DNA of 64,000 bases from Neolentinus lepideus HHB14362 ss-1 (Eukaryota > Basidiomycota > Agaricomycetes > Gloeophyllales > Gloeophyllaceae): the NCBI GenBank assembly GCA_001632425.1, contig KV425559.1, forward strand, positions 482,684 through 546,683, given 5' to 3'. Of this stretch, positions 1 to 13,510 are shown piece after piece. Numbering within the stretch: position 1 is the first letter of the stretch; the number at the start of each line of letters is the position of its first letter. The position numbers were made by a program, and so were the translations under genes. The notes under the pieces were generated by a model, which worked only from the letters and a program-made list of their open reading frames with translations, was not told the origin of the DNA and did not search any database.

Positions 1-1721
1 AGCATACTGCCTAAAGGAGCGTCTCCTTATATCTATCTCAGGTAAGATACTCGTCATATCGTCTCATGTCCTGACAAAGTGAATTTGAAAACCAGTCTGC
101 GTATCGATCCCCGCTCTGTCGACGTGAACGTCCATCCCACAAAACGCGAAGTCCACTTCCTCAATGAAGAGAAGATCATCGAGCGAATTTGCGATGCCAT
201 ACAGGAGGCTCTCTCGGGCGGCAGTCGGTCGAGAGTATTTGAGTATCAGGTACGAAGATTATACGAGAAGATTATACGAGATAGAAGGCACAATATACGC
301 GGAGTTGTGGGCTGATGCTTGATGACAGACGACGCTTACAGGCGGGATCGCGGAGCCAGTCGAGAAGTCGAAGAAAGGCAAGGGTAAGGAAATGGAGAAG
401 GAGAAGGAGAAGGAAGTCCCGGTGCCTGACAGAGAAGAAGTCGAGGAAAGAGAAGAAAATGTACCATCTTCCGCCGGTGAATTGACAATTCCCTCCCTCG
501 CCGAACGTTAAGATTTCTGACCAGGACATATGCGCTCTCAAGTCGGAGTATCCGAGCTCAAGAAGAAAGTCTATTCGCACCACAAAGTGCGCACGTCGAC
601 TCAGGACAGGACGCTGGACTCCATGTTCCCGGTTTTGAGCCCGTTTCAGGCTCGTGGTACACCATCGAAGTCGGGGGACCAGGGGGAGAGCGTTCCACTC
701 GGCACCCAGCCTGGACAGGTTATCAAACTGCGGGAGATCAAGCAGTCAGAGTGCTATCTGACATCGGTGCAGACACTCAGGAAGGAGGTCGAGAAGGCCA
801 GACACAAAAGTGAGCATGGACCTTGGCGCATAATTGACATCACGAGTGGACATGCTGAACTACGTATAGACCTCTCCGAGATTCTGGAGAAGTATATTTT
901 CGTCGGCATCGTCGACGTGAGGCGCTGTCTGTCTCTAGTTCAACACTCCACGAGACTGTATCTCGTCAACCATGATGCGTTCGCGTACGTCCTTTAACCT
1001 TTATGCCATGACTGGATTAACAATACCATGGTTCACCATGCACAAAGCCAGGAGCTTTTCTACCAATTAGGACTGAAACAATTCGGTAACACGAGCAGGT
1101 TCAAGCTGTCGCCACCGCCATCTTTGAAAGCAATGGTGAAGCTGGCCGTCGACGCGGAAGAGGGTACATCTCAGAGTCGGTTCTCCAAAGAACAAATTGT
1201 CGAGGTGGGTTGAGGCAAGTATCACTCTTTGATCTCGAGAACTGATGGGTCGCAGATGATCGTCAGCGCTATGATATCAAGAAGAGAGATGCTGCAAGAA
1301 TACTTCTCCTTGGGTATCAGCGACGACGGCCTAGTCGAATACTTGCCTCTCCTCCTTCGAGGTTATACGCCAAATCTTGACAAACTGCCCTTATTCCTAA
1401 TGCGACTTGGCCCTCAGGTGTGGTACTTCTGTCATGGCACACTTCATCACTGACCTCGGTTGGCAGGTAAACTGGACCTCAGAAAAAGAATGTTTTGAGA
1501 CATTCCTCCGAGAGCTCGCGCTTTTCTACGTACCAGGCCCTTTGATCTCTCAGTCGGCGGACAATAACCCTGATGAAGAGAAAGCGGAACGGTGGCAGAT
1601 AGAGCATGTGCTATTTCCGTCTTTCCGTCGATATCTTCGTCCACCCAAAACTTTGCTGGATCAAGACATCGTTCAGGTCGCAAACCTTCCTGATCTGTAT
1701 CGGGTCTTCGAACGATGCTAG
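1..1721 (+). CDS. MLH1: DNA mismatch repair protein MLH1, C-terminal part (cut by left edge)
   Basis: This is the MutL homologue that pairs with PMS1 to act downstream of MutS proteins in nuclear mismatch repair. The window starts inside an exon reading LPKGASPYIYLS. After an intron (42-95) comes the signature DVNVHPTKREVHFL, which closes the N-terminal GHKL ATPase region. A variable acidic/basic linker follows, then the MLH1 C-terminal domain (EKYIFVGIVDVRRCLSLVQH, ELFYQLGLKQFGN). The last residues are VFERC, the near-invariant MLH1 C-terminus. In yeast its final Cys contributes to the PMS1 endonuclease site. Introns of about 50-90 nt occur near 250, 990, 1205 and 1420. The stop is at 1719-1721. 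It converges on the MOR2-like gene 175 bp away. The 5' half lies outside the window. Confidence 0.95.
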
Positions 1722-1896
1722 ACGACAGAGGTAGTCTCTGCCCGACAACTAGGGATTAATCTATTGTACATCTATATAATGCCCGTAGAGTGGATGATGA
1801 ATGGATGCTAATACTGATACATGCTGATACAGACTGCGGTTAGTTAAATTATGACGCAAAAAAAATAGCGCAATGCGAAGCACAACAGCAGGAATG

Positions 1897-4800
1897 TTAA
1901 TGATGAAACCCGTTGAGAGAATTACTCCGTGAGAGAGACAAGTGTTCCAAAGAATCAAAAACAAAAGCGTCCGATTCAGAGTCGCTCCCTGAATCCTCGT
2001 CTGAGTCGCCGTAAACAGTGAGATCACTGATATTGAAAACATCCACATATGGCGTCTGAGGTGCGTCAGTCGCCCTGTCTGTGGACTTCGCCAAAATGGC
2101 AGCCACTCGGGCCTCCACCTGTCTAGTGGGCGGGGGGGCTTGTGTATCGTTTCGCTCTTCGGAATCTTCTTCCTGAAAAAACATGCTCAGTTCATGAAGG
2201 TTCTGAACCAAGTCACCCAGATTGCTTTCCGGGCGGTCTGCAAATGCCTCCATTTCTTCGGGCTGGAAGTCGATACGTGACGGTCGAGTAGGCACTTTGC
2301 ATGTGTCATACACAGCAATGACGTTGGCACGACAGATCTGTTGTGCAAGGGTAGGTCGAGCGACACACCAGCCGGACTCCTGAGGGATGCCAAAGATATC
2401 CGTCACCTCAGCCTGGTCACGGAGTGCTTTGATGTTCATACTCATTCGAAGAACATGCTTCGCTGGTGGACCTCCTGAGATTGTCATTGGCTCCTCCAAA
2501 ACGCTCAGGGCTTCTGGTGCAAGGTCAGTCTCTAACAGCCTTAGGAGAGGCATCAGTAGTTCTGAACCAAGACGATCGACGGGTTGTCGCGTTTCTCTCT
2601 GCTGAAACAGCACTTTCAAGATCTGAATTGAATGGACACGCAACCAGCGCTGATTGTTAAGTGTAAGTCCGAGAAGTAAAGTGACGACTTCAGGCCAATG
2701 ATCGACAGCATAGTGCTCCCGCAGACTAGCAACCGACTGCCGGAGGAAGTCTTCCGTTGTGCGGAATCGGCGATTGGCAAAGGAGTCCAGTATGCGACTA
2801 ATGCTGCTCTTCCCCTCTTTCTCAGCCAGCCGAGATACATCTGTCGCGAATCGTACAAGCGTTTCGTTGTATGTATCGGATGACCTTGCCTGTAGGAGCC
2901 AGGGTAGTGAGGCAGTGTATAGGTCTCTAACTCGCCCTTCCGACGGATCAATCAGCTCTCCATCATCGATACCTGCGAGCATCTGCAAGATAGAGAAAGC
3001 CATCTCAGATGTTACCGAGGATCGTAGACCGGTGAGTAGCGACGTTTGTAAGGTGGCAGATCCTGACCAATCCCGGGGTCGATGGGACATAATGTACAAT
3101 GAAGTCTCTTTGTCGTTTAAGTCCACCTTCTTGAGCAAGGATTCTAATAGGACAAGAGCTTGATGATACTCTCGCTCGACTGTTGTGGCGAGACATGCAT
3201 ATGCCCCCCAAAATAGTTCAGGCAGAGAGGACCATTCAAAATGGTCGGCGTTCGAAATAGCGCTCAATGTGAGGATGAGATCTGCCGTGAATTTCTGTAT
3301 GCCCTCGTCTTCATCCGCAATCGTACTAGACAAACGACCCAGCAACCGCCCCAGATCGGCCTTGCTCACGTGTGGCATCAGTGCTCGAAAGACTTGCAAG
3401 GAACGGAAAGCAAGAGCCCGAATAGAACAACCCGTGCCCCAAAACAGAGCGAGTGAGCCCCATTCGTCAGCCAAGTTAGGACGAAGGGGTTCAAGGAGTT
3501 CGATGACTTCGACGCTCAGTGCCCTCATCTTTGGTTCCGATTGTGCGCCAGGCTCATCGTCACGCCAAAAGATTGTCTCGGAGTTTCGCTTAAGGTTGCT
3601 TATATTCGATCGGATGGAATCTCGGTCGCGATATGCAGAACGATCAGCGAGCTCTTCGTAGCCTGGGATCCACGTACGGAGCAATTGGAACAGCATATAT
3701 CTTGCCCGCTGTCGCACAAAAGCAGTGCGATGATCGACGTGGATAAACAACGCATGAAGTAATCTAGGCAACTGAGCTTGTTCTTCCCATTCACGGTCCA
3801 AGGCGACGTCGGCAAGGAAAAGCAGTGCATATTGCCCGGAAGCAAGGGACAATCGGGGCTGTGAAGAGAAAAGGGTGTCCAGGTCGGACCACAGCTCTAG
3901 TTCGTCTTGAGAGGGAATCGCAAACTTGTGCTCGAGAGTAGGTAACATTCGTGCTGGCTCTATGAGATCGCATATGTCCTCGAAGACCTGGCGGCCTACA
4001 ACACTTTGGGAGAGACAGGCGACAACCTTACTGGCACAGTTGATGAAGACGCTGCTTCCAACCTTATGCGATTGCTCCAGCAGGAACCTGATGGTCGCGT
4101 GTCCGTTGTGCTGATGCGGAGTATCAACTAGACGAGTCCATAGTGTCAGCACCTGCTCTGAATGAGTATCGGCATAGCGCATGGTAAGGGATATCAAGTT
4201 ATACAGAGCAGCTCGACCGTCAGGAGAGAGGTGGGTTTTGTCATCAGGCATGAGGTCAATGCTTGATATCCAATACTCCAGACTTTGGAGCAAGAGAAGA
4301 TGCGCTTTACCCGAAACGCCTTCTAGAACCTGAGGCATCCAAGTGACGAATTGACTAAGGACTTGGCACGCGTACTGGGGATGCTCCCCAGCTAGGACAT
4401 CCGAGATGAGTCGATGAGCTTGAAGATAGGTGCTCGGAGCCGAACTGCCCACGGCTGCTTCGAAGCGATCCAAGGATAGAAGACCAGCAGACTGCTCGTG
4501 AGCAGTTTCCAGCACCCTCAGAGCCCATTGCCGAATCTCGACCAGATCGTGGCATAGATTGGCCAATCCCAACCATATAATTTGACTGAATGCGAAGCCG
4601 TGTCTGGAAGCTGAGCAAAGGACGTCTGCCACTACCTCGAAAAAGCGGGTATTGCTGGTGTCAAGGTCCTTTGAAAGCACAACCGCTCGGCGCAGAGCCT
4701 CTTCCATGAGAGTTGTATCCTGGGCTGGGTGGGACAGTAACGAACGCAGAGCCTTCCTGCAACTAGAGTCATTATGAGGTGAATGGGAGACTAAAAGATC

Positions 4801-7800
4801 TTACTTTGCGTGCGACTGATCGGATGGGTCGAACGAAGCTAGTATGAACGTCCACCGATCTAAAGTTGAGGCTGCATCTAGAGACTTCAAGGGCTCATGG
4901 ATGGGATTGTCCGTGGGTGAACCAGAAGAAACTTCAGGAGGAAAGAAAGCCTTCGCCTACACACAGAGTATACTTCAGGTCGAAGGTCAGGTAGCAGTAA
5001 AAGGCAATACGCACACATACGGATGCCATGGCACCTACCGCGGCCTTGGAGAGCTTCTTTGTCTCAGTCTGGAACCGCCTTACACCTTCAGCTTGCTTTT
5101 GAGGGTCATTGAGGTCCGACGCAGATTTCTGCATATAAATCAATCGTTGTCTAACATTCTCTGATTGTGGTCCAAGCTGGCACCATTCTTCACAGAGTCG
5201 GTATAGATGCAGATGCATTCGATAAGGCACGAAACGGTCAGAATCCTTCAGAGTAGCCATGCCATCGAATAGTCTTTCAACAGCCCCGCAAAAGTAGCGA
5301 CGGAGGCGTTGAAGCATATACTTGTCGCGGGACTCAGGGCTCGTCAGAAACGCCTGAGTGTGCCGCACAAATTTAAGGATGTTGGAGAGGGCAGGCTGTC
5401 TTGCAGCAGCACGCTGATCCAAAATCAGATGTGCCGTCAGGTAATAGATACGTGCAACGGCAGCATAGAATCGTTCCTGTCTTCGCGTGCGAGAAGGCGC
5501 AGGGGGAGTATTCGTTTTGAAACGATCATCATAGAATTGTCGCGCAGCTAGATTGTTCAAATCATCCAGCAACTGGGAATAGCCTTCCGAAGGAAAAGAA
5601 CTGATAGATAACACAGCAGCGTCTCGGAAGACCGTGTGCTCAGAGTCCAGAAAAGGAGCAAGTAAGCGAAAGAGACCGCGAGTCGTCGTCATTCGTTCAC
5701 GATCGAAGTTAGCCTCAGACGGTACTCTTGCATGTTCTCGATTGACCATAGCAGTGCGTATCTCTGATGATGCCGTTGAGCAGAGTATTTTCATCCACAT
5801 ACGCCACTGCTTTATGTAGTTCGTATTGTCAAGAACCAGCTTCGTACCTTCCTTTTCTCCTCCCGATTGATTACGTGCGGGAAGACCGGTAGTCGCTCGA
5901 TTGTGGATACCTGCAATAGCGGCCATTAAAGGGTGGTAACGTGATGCTGCAGCCACTACTGCCTCGCGAAGCCTTCCCACTACCTGACCGTGGCTGCTTA
6001 ATCCGAGACGTATAAGAGTGGGATATACATGCTCCCAAACAGCATAATCTCTACCATCGGTGCTGTCAGCAATTCGCAGCGGGATATCAGCCCGCTGGGA
6101 CTGTCGCCACTGCCTTAATCGGTCGAGATCTTCATCTCTCTTGATGAGATCGTCGTAACCATCCAGATAAGCTTTGTTCAGCGCTTTGTCGTGGAAGAGA
6201 TCCAAAAGGCGAGCAGGACTACGGGCCTCGGGTTCAGAAGAAACCTCGGCAACTATTCGGTTCACCAGAAGCCGTAGTGCACGTAGAACTTCAACTCCAG
6301 TGCTGCGAAGCCGTCGCTCCACGTGTGTCAGAAGGAAGAGAGAGCCCGCTTCAAGCTCATCGACAACTACCATGACATCTGCGGTCTTCTCAGAAAAATC
6401 GTCTGGAGATATTTGCAGGAGGCCATGGATCCATCCATCAACCAGGCTGGTCCAAGTACCGAGAAGCTTGGCGCTTTCAACCGTGAGCTTCACGCCGGAT
6501 CCTTCATGAGATATACAATGCGGACCAAAGAGGAACTTCGAGAATCGCGTTAGCACTGATAGCGCGCGATCATCGCTTTCCATAAGACGGTGCAGTGCTC
6601 CAGAGGCAGCATCTGCAAGATTTGGCTCAACGTGTACGAGACCTCGAACGAGCATGTCTAGGGCGTCATCGACAGTCAGAGTGGAATGTAGAAATCGGGG
6701 CCATGATTCAAAGCACGTCTGGAGGAAGCCAATATGAGGAATGTGCGAGATTGGATATGCTATGACGCCCTCTGGATGCCGATGCAGGACGTAGTTATGA
6801 GATTCTTCATACGCTGCGGTCAAGCGATTAGCGGACCATTGATCGTCCAGGACAGACATTTGGACGATCGCATTAGCACTGACTTCGGCGATGCGTGCAA
6901 GGACTATGGAGCACCGATCTAGGGTGTCTTGAACACCGGGCTTCTGCGAAACTGTTTCAGGAAGATATGCTGAAGATGTGGGATAATCCTCGGCATAAAA
7001 AAAGGTTGAGAAGTCTGGATTGTTCGGCCAGGAGGGTGTTCTCTCCTCTCTCTCCATGAGATGGAGGGAGAGGAGTATCGCCTTGACACTAATAGCGAGC
7101 CTCTCTGGAGACAGCACACTGCTGAGATTGGTCAAGGAGGACGTATTGATGGTCTGCTCCTGCATCAGCTCCAGGCAAAACTCCGCGCCAAAATCGAAAT
7201 GCCGGGAGAGGATAAAGTGAACCATATAGATAAACGGCTCGAGGTGATCTTCTTGCGGGAATAATGACTGACGATTGGCAGGAAAGAAATGTTTGAGCAA
7301 TCCGTCAAGCTTGGACGTTGTCGTGGATGCCGGCTCATAACATCGATAAAGGTACGTCCAGATGAGTCTCATGGAGCCATTAATCACGGCTGCACGATGC
7401 GGTTTGTCCTGCGGTACTTTAGCCAATGGGAGAAAAGTACACAAAATAAATTACCTTCAGCTTCGCAAGTCCCGCCTCGAAGCAGGGCAACCAATTCCGA
7501 AGAAAGTACTCTTGAGGAGCCACACAGAGACTCGTGATAACTAAAGGGTACGCCACATGCCAATACCGGGGTTTGCTCATCATGTCTTTCGCCCTCGGAT
7601 AGATGACTTCGATGGCCTTTGCCCACTCTGGATGATTGACCTCCGCTTGAGCAGTCTAACATGAGGGTTTTATAGAGTCCCAACCACTGAGATGAGACAC
7701 TCATACCTTACCGATCGGATGAAGTATCTGTACAAGAGTTTCTGCAAAAGCGGACTTCAAACGGAACCCGTGCGCGTTCGCAAATGATTTCGCGAGCGAC

Positions 7801-9532
7801 TCGAAGAATTCGGCACCCTCCTCAAAAGCTTCGGGAGGCCAGACCTAAGCCACGCTGTAGGTTATAGGTTTTCCAATCGTGTATTGTGTGGTTCAACTGA
7901 CCTTGATCTGCACGTACCTCAGACCTTTGATCAAGCTCTCGTACTTCATGTCAAGGTCTTTGGCTACTTGGCCGGCAGCAACAGGCTGCAGCTCTCGTAA
8001 GAACTTGTCCGTAACGCTATCAAATCTATAGACGCCTCAGGATGATAATCTCAGCCAGAAGAAAATAAATTACCTGACGTTTGCGATCAAACCTAACAAG
8101 GTAGCATACAACTCGGCATTCGTCCGGTGGTTCCCCGATTGATTCAGCAGCTTCAAGTACGGCGTCTTAAATTGCTCAAAAGTGACATCTTCGAGTTCGT
8201 ACCCAACGGCATCACCCAGTGCATCCTTGGATATGGACTGCATAACAGCTATGAGAGCACGACACATGATATAGACTGAAGCCAAAGACTTCCGCTCGGC
8301 CACAATATACCTGCTGTCTTGCGGCTTCACCCCCCGTCCTGCTGAAGGAGACTGTGACAAGTGAACTCTCAAGACGTCGGAGCTGATTTCACCGTGCTGA
8401 CTACGTCGCCAGCGCATAACAGAATCTATGACTGGCTTCGCATTCTTGCGAGCAACCTTGCCTAGCGAGTTCAAAAGGTCATCAAACTTTGGGTCGACCC
8501 CAGGTCCCATGGAATCCTCTAACATTGGGTCATGGTCCTAACATATCCAGATAGTAGTTAATAAAGTGTCCATCAATAAGCATCTAACTATTACTGGGAT
8601 GTATTCAATGGCACGCACCAATGGTTCCTTCAGGAAAGCCTCGATTTTAGATTCTGCGGACGTGACAAAGCGCATGAATATTGCGTGAAGGGCGTACTCA
8701 GCTGGAGTACGCGGCTCCATGACAATGTTATCTTCATAGTCTAATGATGGTGTTTCATCGCGCGAATTTGAAAACACGTCTGGCATTGGGGGTAAAGGCG
8801 GCGGAGAAGAAGAAGGATAATAGCCATGTCCTAGATCGCTGCCATTGTCTGAACTGTGGAAAACAGACCCAGTATACGAGTGCTGAGACCGAGCAGGCGC
8901 GTGTCCCTTTGATTTAGCTGGAGTTCCACGATATCGTGCGTCACTACCAGGGGTTGGCGGACGTCCTTGAGGAGGACTAGCAGTGGTCACAATAGATCGT
9001 TTAGAAGGAGGAGGGTAAGCCAGAGACGAATTCGACCGGTTAAATGGATTCTTCAGGACTGGGTACGCCTCCCGATCAAGGGAGGGTACTGGAGGAGGCT
9101 CGTTGGACTTGCCGCTCTTGAAAGCGTTTCGAATGGAAGCAAAGGAGGGCTTCTTAGTGAAGGGGGTGTTGGTCGTGGAGATAGATGCCGACGCAGCGTG
9201 TCCGAAGCTCGTGGTCGGTTTGCTTGTCGGAGTATAACGCGTAGTGAAGGACTGGGAAGAATCTTCAGATGTCGCAGAATCGTTACGGGAGTGGAAGTAG
9301 CTCTTTTCTGCTCGTTCCGGCAGTGCCAAAGGAGTCATGGCGGTGGGAGACTCCTGCCCCGAGCCCGTCCCGCCATAGCCAAACCCGCTACCTCCAGGCG
9401 TCCGTCCGAAAGGGATTGGAGTAGAGTACAGCGCATCATCGTCCAGGTCTTGTGTCTGTTCAACTTATGGAGCATATGTGGTTCGAACACAGACGCACCT
9501 GGAATGGTGATTTGCACATCCTCAAAGCTCAT
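1897..9532 (-). CDS. Cell morphogenesis protein of the Furry/MOR2/PAG1/TAO3 family
   Basis: Very large scaffold protein of roughly 2,200-2,300 residues. Yeast Tao3 and fission yeast Mor2 are of similar size and work in the RAM/MOR network, upstream of an NDR kinase, to control polarized growth and cell separation. The start MSFEDVQITIPG (ATG at 9532) is followed by a small intron and a Ser/Pro-rich disordered N-terminus. The first conserved block (PAEYALHAIFMRFV...IEYIP) follows, then helical-repeat regions encoded across 8525-7500, 7444-4990 and a 936-residue final exon block ending at 1897. Short introns occur near 8540, 8040, 7900, 7700, 7470, 5010 and 4800. The C-terminal tail is acidic and serine-rich. 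The family assignment is from remembered block similarity and length. Exact exon borders are inferred. Confidence 0.85.
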
Positions 9533-10613
9533 AACTCAAGTCTGCACCTTCCACCAGAGAAAATAAAATAAACACAGAAATCAAAGCAGTGTGAAGGCGT
9601 CAACAAGGTAGTCGTAAAAGAAACCAGCTCTCTGAATCTTAGTAGGATAAGATGGTATACGCGTTTGTGGGAGAAGAGAAGAGTGACTGTCGTGAAGTTA
9701 CGCTCGTCACGATGCCTCTTCGTAGCTCTTCGTACACATGCAATCAAAAGCTTATTATATTCCAGCTGAGAGCTAGCACCCGATTGAACAGCACAACTAT
9801 CGCGTAGTTGCTTTAGCTTCAGCCATCTGAGCTGCCCGATATCTCAATGTGCGTCAATAATACCTTTCATTCATTCTTTCGTGATCTTGATTGGTCTGAC
9901 TTAGACGTTGATTCCAATGTCAGACATTGCTACTGGTCTTAGGATTAAATGCTACATGTTTCCTTGACAATGATAATATGTCGAGTGATGCGTTTGGCCA
10001 GATATCTTGAGACGCTGCTTTTTCTCCAATCGACCTATACACACTTGATCGCGACTTCAAGCTCATCAGACATGCCGCTAGGCCCATTTTTATTAACATC
10101 TAGTGAAATTTAGGGTTAACTCGAAGAGTCTGTGGCACCATCATCATTGAAAGACACGCTACAAAGGCTACGATTAAAGTATACGTACAACGCAACAAGG
10201 GAACCCAAAGCTAAGGTACACTATGAATACTAACTGCACCGGATTCCGATCCTCTATAGCAACCCTCCGGGCATTTCACTCTATAATGAAGTCAAGAGTG
10301 TACTCCGATCCCACCGAACAAACGTCGGGTCGGCATAAGAATAAAGCGATTAGGCAATAAAAAGGGGTGCGACGGAGGCATAGAGTAGTGCGTACTGTGT
10401 AAACAAGGATGCTGCAGATCTGAAGGAGACGGTCCGTAGCTGAGGTGCAAGAAGGAATAAATAATGCGGATGAAAGGATGTGACTGTATGCATGTAATGA
10501 GTGATTTATAATGGCTGTAATGTTATTCTTCTTGTCATCTTTTGTCGTCTTGAATTAGTTGTGTCGTCCGCTACTCATACGCGATGATGATGATCGCCTT
10601 TAAGGCCCCACCC
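9533..10613. other. Intergenic region between two minus-strand genes
   Basis: About 1.1 kb that should hold the MOR2-like promoter and the 3' flank of the next gene. I see only short overlapping open frames with no recognisable product, and no clear repeat or RNA gene. Confidence 0.5.
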
Positions 10614-12140
10614 TCACGCCCTCGAGCTGGTCCACTGCGCCCAGCCATTTGGGATGCCCCTCCTCCTCTTCGTTCCTGTCCGGTCAAACGTCCCAACGTT
10701 CCATTCGTCCTCCTCCCCATTGCCATCTCTCGCCCGCCAATCAAACCCACCCTCCTCTTCTTCCCAGCTCGAGGCAGCCAAGTGGACCTCTCTCAACCGA
10801 CTGATGCTCTCCGCGCGACGCAGGTGCCTTCGCAAGCTCTTAATCGAGTTTTGCCTCTTAGGCGGCACAAGCAAGCGCGCAAGATCAATCTCGCCCTCCT
10901 CGTCGCTGCTTTCATCGAACTCCAAGTCGAGTGCTTTCGTGCCTCTGTGACCCCCCTCAAGGAATAAAGACAACGCATCACCTTCGACGTGGGTGCTCGC
11001 TAAGGAAGGAAGGCGGTCTTTGACTGCATCCCGGGGCCGCTTGATGCTTCTCTGCCCACGGCGGACGCTTTTGATGCTACCCGCGCGAGATGGGCACCGT
11101 GACGCCGGCGCAGACTGGCAGAAGACTTGTGTGGTGCTCACCACAGGTGCCGTACTCGAATGAGACCGCGTCAGGATAATCGTGGGTGGTACCAGCTGGG
11201 CTCGATTCGTCCGGTCTGACAATGCAGAATGAGATCGCTTAGACTTTGCTCGGTGCGAGTGAGTGCGACGGAGAGACGAGATTGCCAAATCGCTCGTACC
11301 AGGCCTACCGGGATGGATACCTGGAACACCACTCCCAAGAACAGCTTTGGCAACTGCTTCAAGCCAGGTGGGAGGTAGCGGTGGCTGAGACATGTCTCCT
11401 ACACCCAGAGATGATGGACCACATGGATTCACCGTAGCTGAACGTCGCTGGGGAATGTTGGGTGCTGAGGCCATATGCCGAAGGTAGGCCCGAGCTCGAG
11501 ATGGAGGAAGAGGTTGGGAGCGAGCAGTAGCGGGCTTCGAACGAGCTGCTGCTCGAGGATGTGGTAGCTCTCTGTGGAGATGGTCTAGCTGGTGGTAAGC
11601 CCCCGAGCTAGGATTGGGTGGGGGACGAGAGCTGCGGTTCTGATTGCGGTTGGGAGAAGCGATGTCGATGTGTTCGGACTTCGAGGATGTGCGGGAGGTG
11701 GATGCATCCATCGAAGCTATAGACGATGGAGAGCGGGTTGGCGGAGCGGGTTGAGTTGCCGTGCTATCGTTACCGGCTCCCAAGCCACGAGAGCTGTTCC
11801 CTTCCTCCTTTCCGGCCCTCATGAGACCAGTGATGAAACTTACAACAGCACCCACACCCGAAGTCCCTAGGCCTCCCGCCTTGCCCTCTTCATCGGCCTC
11901 CGGAGTAAACACGCGAGTCTCCTTATATCCCGCCTCGCGAAGCAGATCCTCCAGACGTTCGTAAGTATCTGTCCTCGTTTGAAGAGGCACACGAGCCCGA
12001 GGATTGCGAGCGAGTTCAGAAGGATACCGCGCCGAAGTAGATCGAGAGAGTCGGTGCTGAGGAACAGTCGATGAAGGTGGCATTAGTGCAGATGAACTAT
12101 TGAGCTGAGGTTGCTGAGCAGATTCAGAGCTTGACGGCAT
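10614..12140 (-). CDS. Uncharacterised low-complexity Ser/Pro/Arg-rich protein
   Basis: A single uninterrupted frame of 508 codons, unusual here because most neighbours are split by introns. I do not recognise a catalytic family. The N-terminus is Ser/Gln-rich. An ordered-looking helix (YERLEDLLREAGYKETRVF, about residues 60-78) and a short hydrophobic stretch (GVGAVVSFITGLM, about residue 95) follow. The rest is disordered, with many Ser, Pro and Arg residues and a second short ordered piece (LPPTWLEAVAKAVLGSGVPG, about residue 255). An acidic patch (EFDESSDEEGEIDL) precedes the C-terminus. High Arg/Ser content and basic clusters would fit a nuclear or regulatory protein, but that is inference. 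The opposite-strand frames here are shadows. Confidence 0.7.
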   Translation of the reverse strand: MPSSSESAQQPQLNSSSALMPPSSTVPQHRLSRSTSARYPSELARNPRARVPLQTRTDTYERLEDLLREAGYKETRVFTPEADEEGKAGGLGTSGVGAVVSFITGLMRAGKEEGNSSRGLGAGNDSTATQPAPPTRSPSSIASMDASTSRTSSKSEHIDIASPNRNQNRSSRPPPNPSSGAYHQLDHLHRELPHPRAAARSKPATARSQPLPPSRARAYLRHMASAPNIPQRRSATVNPCGPSSLGVGDMSQPPLPPTWLEAVAKAVLGSGVPGIHPGRPGTSDLAISSLRRTHSHRAKSKRSHSALSDRTNRAQLVPPTIILTRSHSSTAPVVSTTQVFCQSAPASRCPSRAGSIKSVRRGQRSIKRPRDAVKDRLPSLASTHVEGDALSLFLEGGHRGTKALDLEFDESSDEEGEIDLARLLVPPKRQNSIKSLRRHLRRAESISRLREVHLAASSWEEEEGGFDWRARDGNGEEDEWNVGTFDRTGTKRRRGIPNGWAQWTSSRA

Positions 12141-13510
12141 GTCGGTGACGGTGGTTGCGACGTATGAACTCGGATTAATACACGAGCTAGGGACCGAACC
12201 ACGCGCATCAACAGCCTCGCTGCATGCGTATGCAAACGGTGAGGTGTGCAGACGGCAAACTAAGACCCTTTAAGAGGCCCACCTCTGGAGTTTGGGCCTC
12301 GGCCCAGATGGTCAAAGTGTACGTTGCGATGGTCCTTCAATCTTGTAGGTTGGCTTGCAATTGGAGGAACAAGTGCTGTTGTATCACCGGATGCCGGCAA
12401 CGTGTCTCCAAATGGTAAGTGTGGCACGAGGCTTCCTGCGCAACTGTCTTGCGAGAAACTTTGCACATATGCAGCAGTATTATCCGCCTGAAACATGTAC
12501 AGTTTTCCACATCTGAGAATCCTCAGCACTGACAGAACCTGTTGTCTCCATTATTGACTCAGTATGGTGTGAAGATTTGGGTACCCAGTCCGGAATTACT
12601 GCGAATATCACGTTCTCTCGATCGATGTGCGGCCAGAGACATGAGAACTAGAATATATAAATATAAGGTCTTGGCTCACTAACGGCTAGGGAAAGGCGAG
12701 GGTACTGTTTCCAATCCATCTTTCATCTTTTGGCATTTTGGTATTTGTGAACAAATAATACGAAGCTAAGAAGCAACATGCGACTAACATCTTACATCAA
12801 TGCATCTCGTCTGAATAAGGAAGTGGTCCTTCCCAATATGTCTGACTCGTCTCATGACAGGAGCGCAACCGACAACGTTGAAGGTCTCGAGATATCATGC
12901 ATATGCATCAGGCCCCGGAGACACCTACTTGACGACAAATTGTTGAAGATCTGTGAGATGTCATGCCCAGCAAGTACCGGGTGCACTAGTGCCAGGAAGC
13001 GCAATATTGTTCTTCCTGTATTTCTCAGAAAGGTCTGATGGCATCTACTCCCTAGCATATCCTTTTGACCTTCCAGTGCTGCACGGAAATGAGTTCGATG
13101 TCTGTCCATTGAATGGAAGGAAGATCTGCATGCATATTTTTGGTCCGCTATAAATTTTCCAGGTGTTATTGAGGACCATTTGGAGGGGCTGAGGCAGATT
13201 AATGATGTTCCTGTGAGCGGTTCTCTCGGACCCCCCTGATGAAGACACTTCAGCATATGGATATATGTGCATCAAACTTACTGGGTTAAGCTGCGGACAA
13301 GGAGATGATGGACCCGACGAACAGCCTGCCCGAGGAAGGAAAACATCCGAAGATGTGAGTGGAACTCTCAAGACACTACCAAGACACTCGCTTGGTTGCA
13401 TTATTGAAATCCTGTATAGGGATATTATTACTTGAACAACCTCAACGAAAGTAATCAAGCTTGTGCGGCCTACTTGGCCTCAACTACATTGCCCTCATCA
13501 AAAGCAGCCA
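12141..13510. other. Intergenic region, no convincing gene
   Basis: About 1.4 kb between the promoter of the Ser/Pro-rich gene and the 3' end of the PTEN-like gene. Only short, mutually overlapping frames without recognisable domains are present. Confidence 0.5.

Noticed and set aside
2387..3661. Plus-strand frames opposite the MOR2-like gene
   Set aside because: They overlap a long conserved coding exon on the minus strand, lack recognisable domains and are shadows.
12852..13458. Two overlapping minus-strand frames of about 135 codons
   Set aside because: No domain, conflicting frames and composition typical of random sequence.
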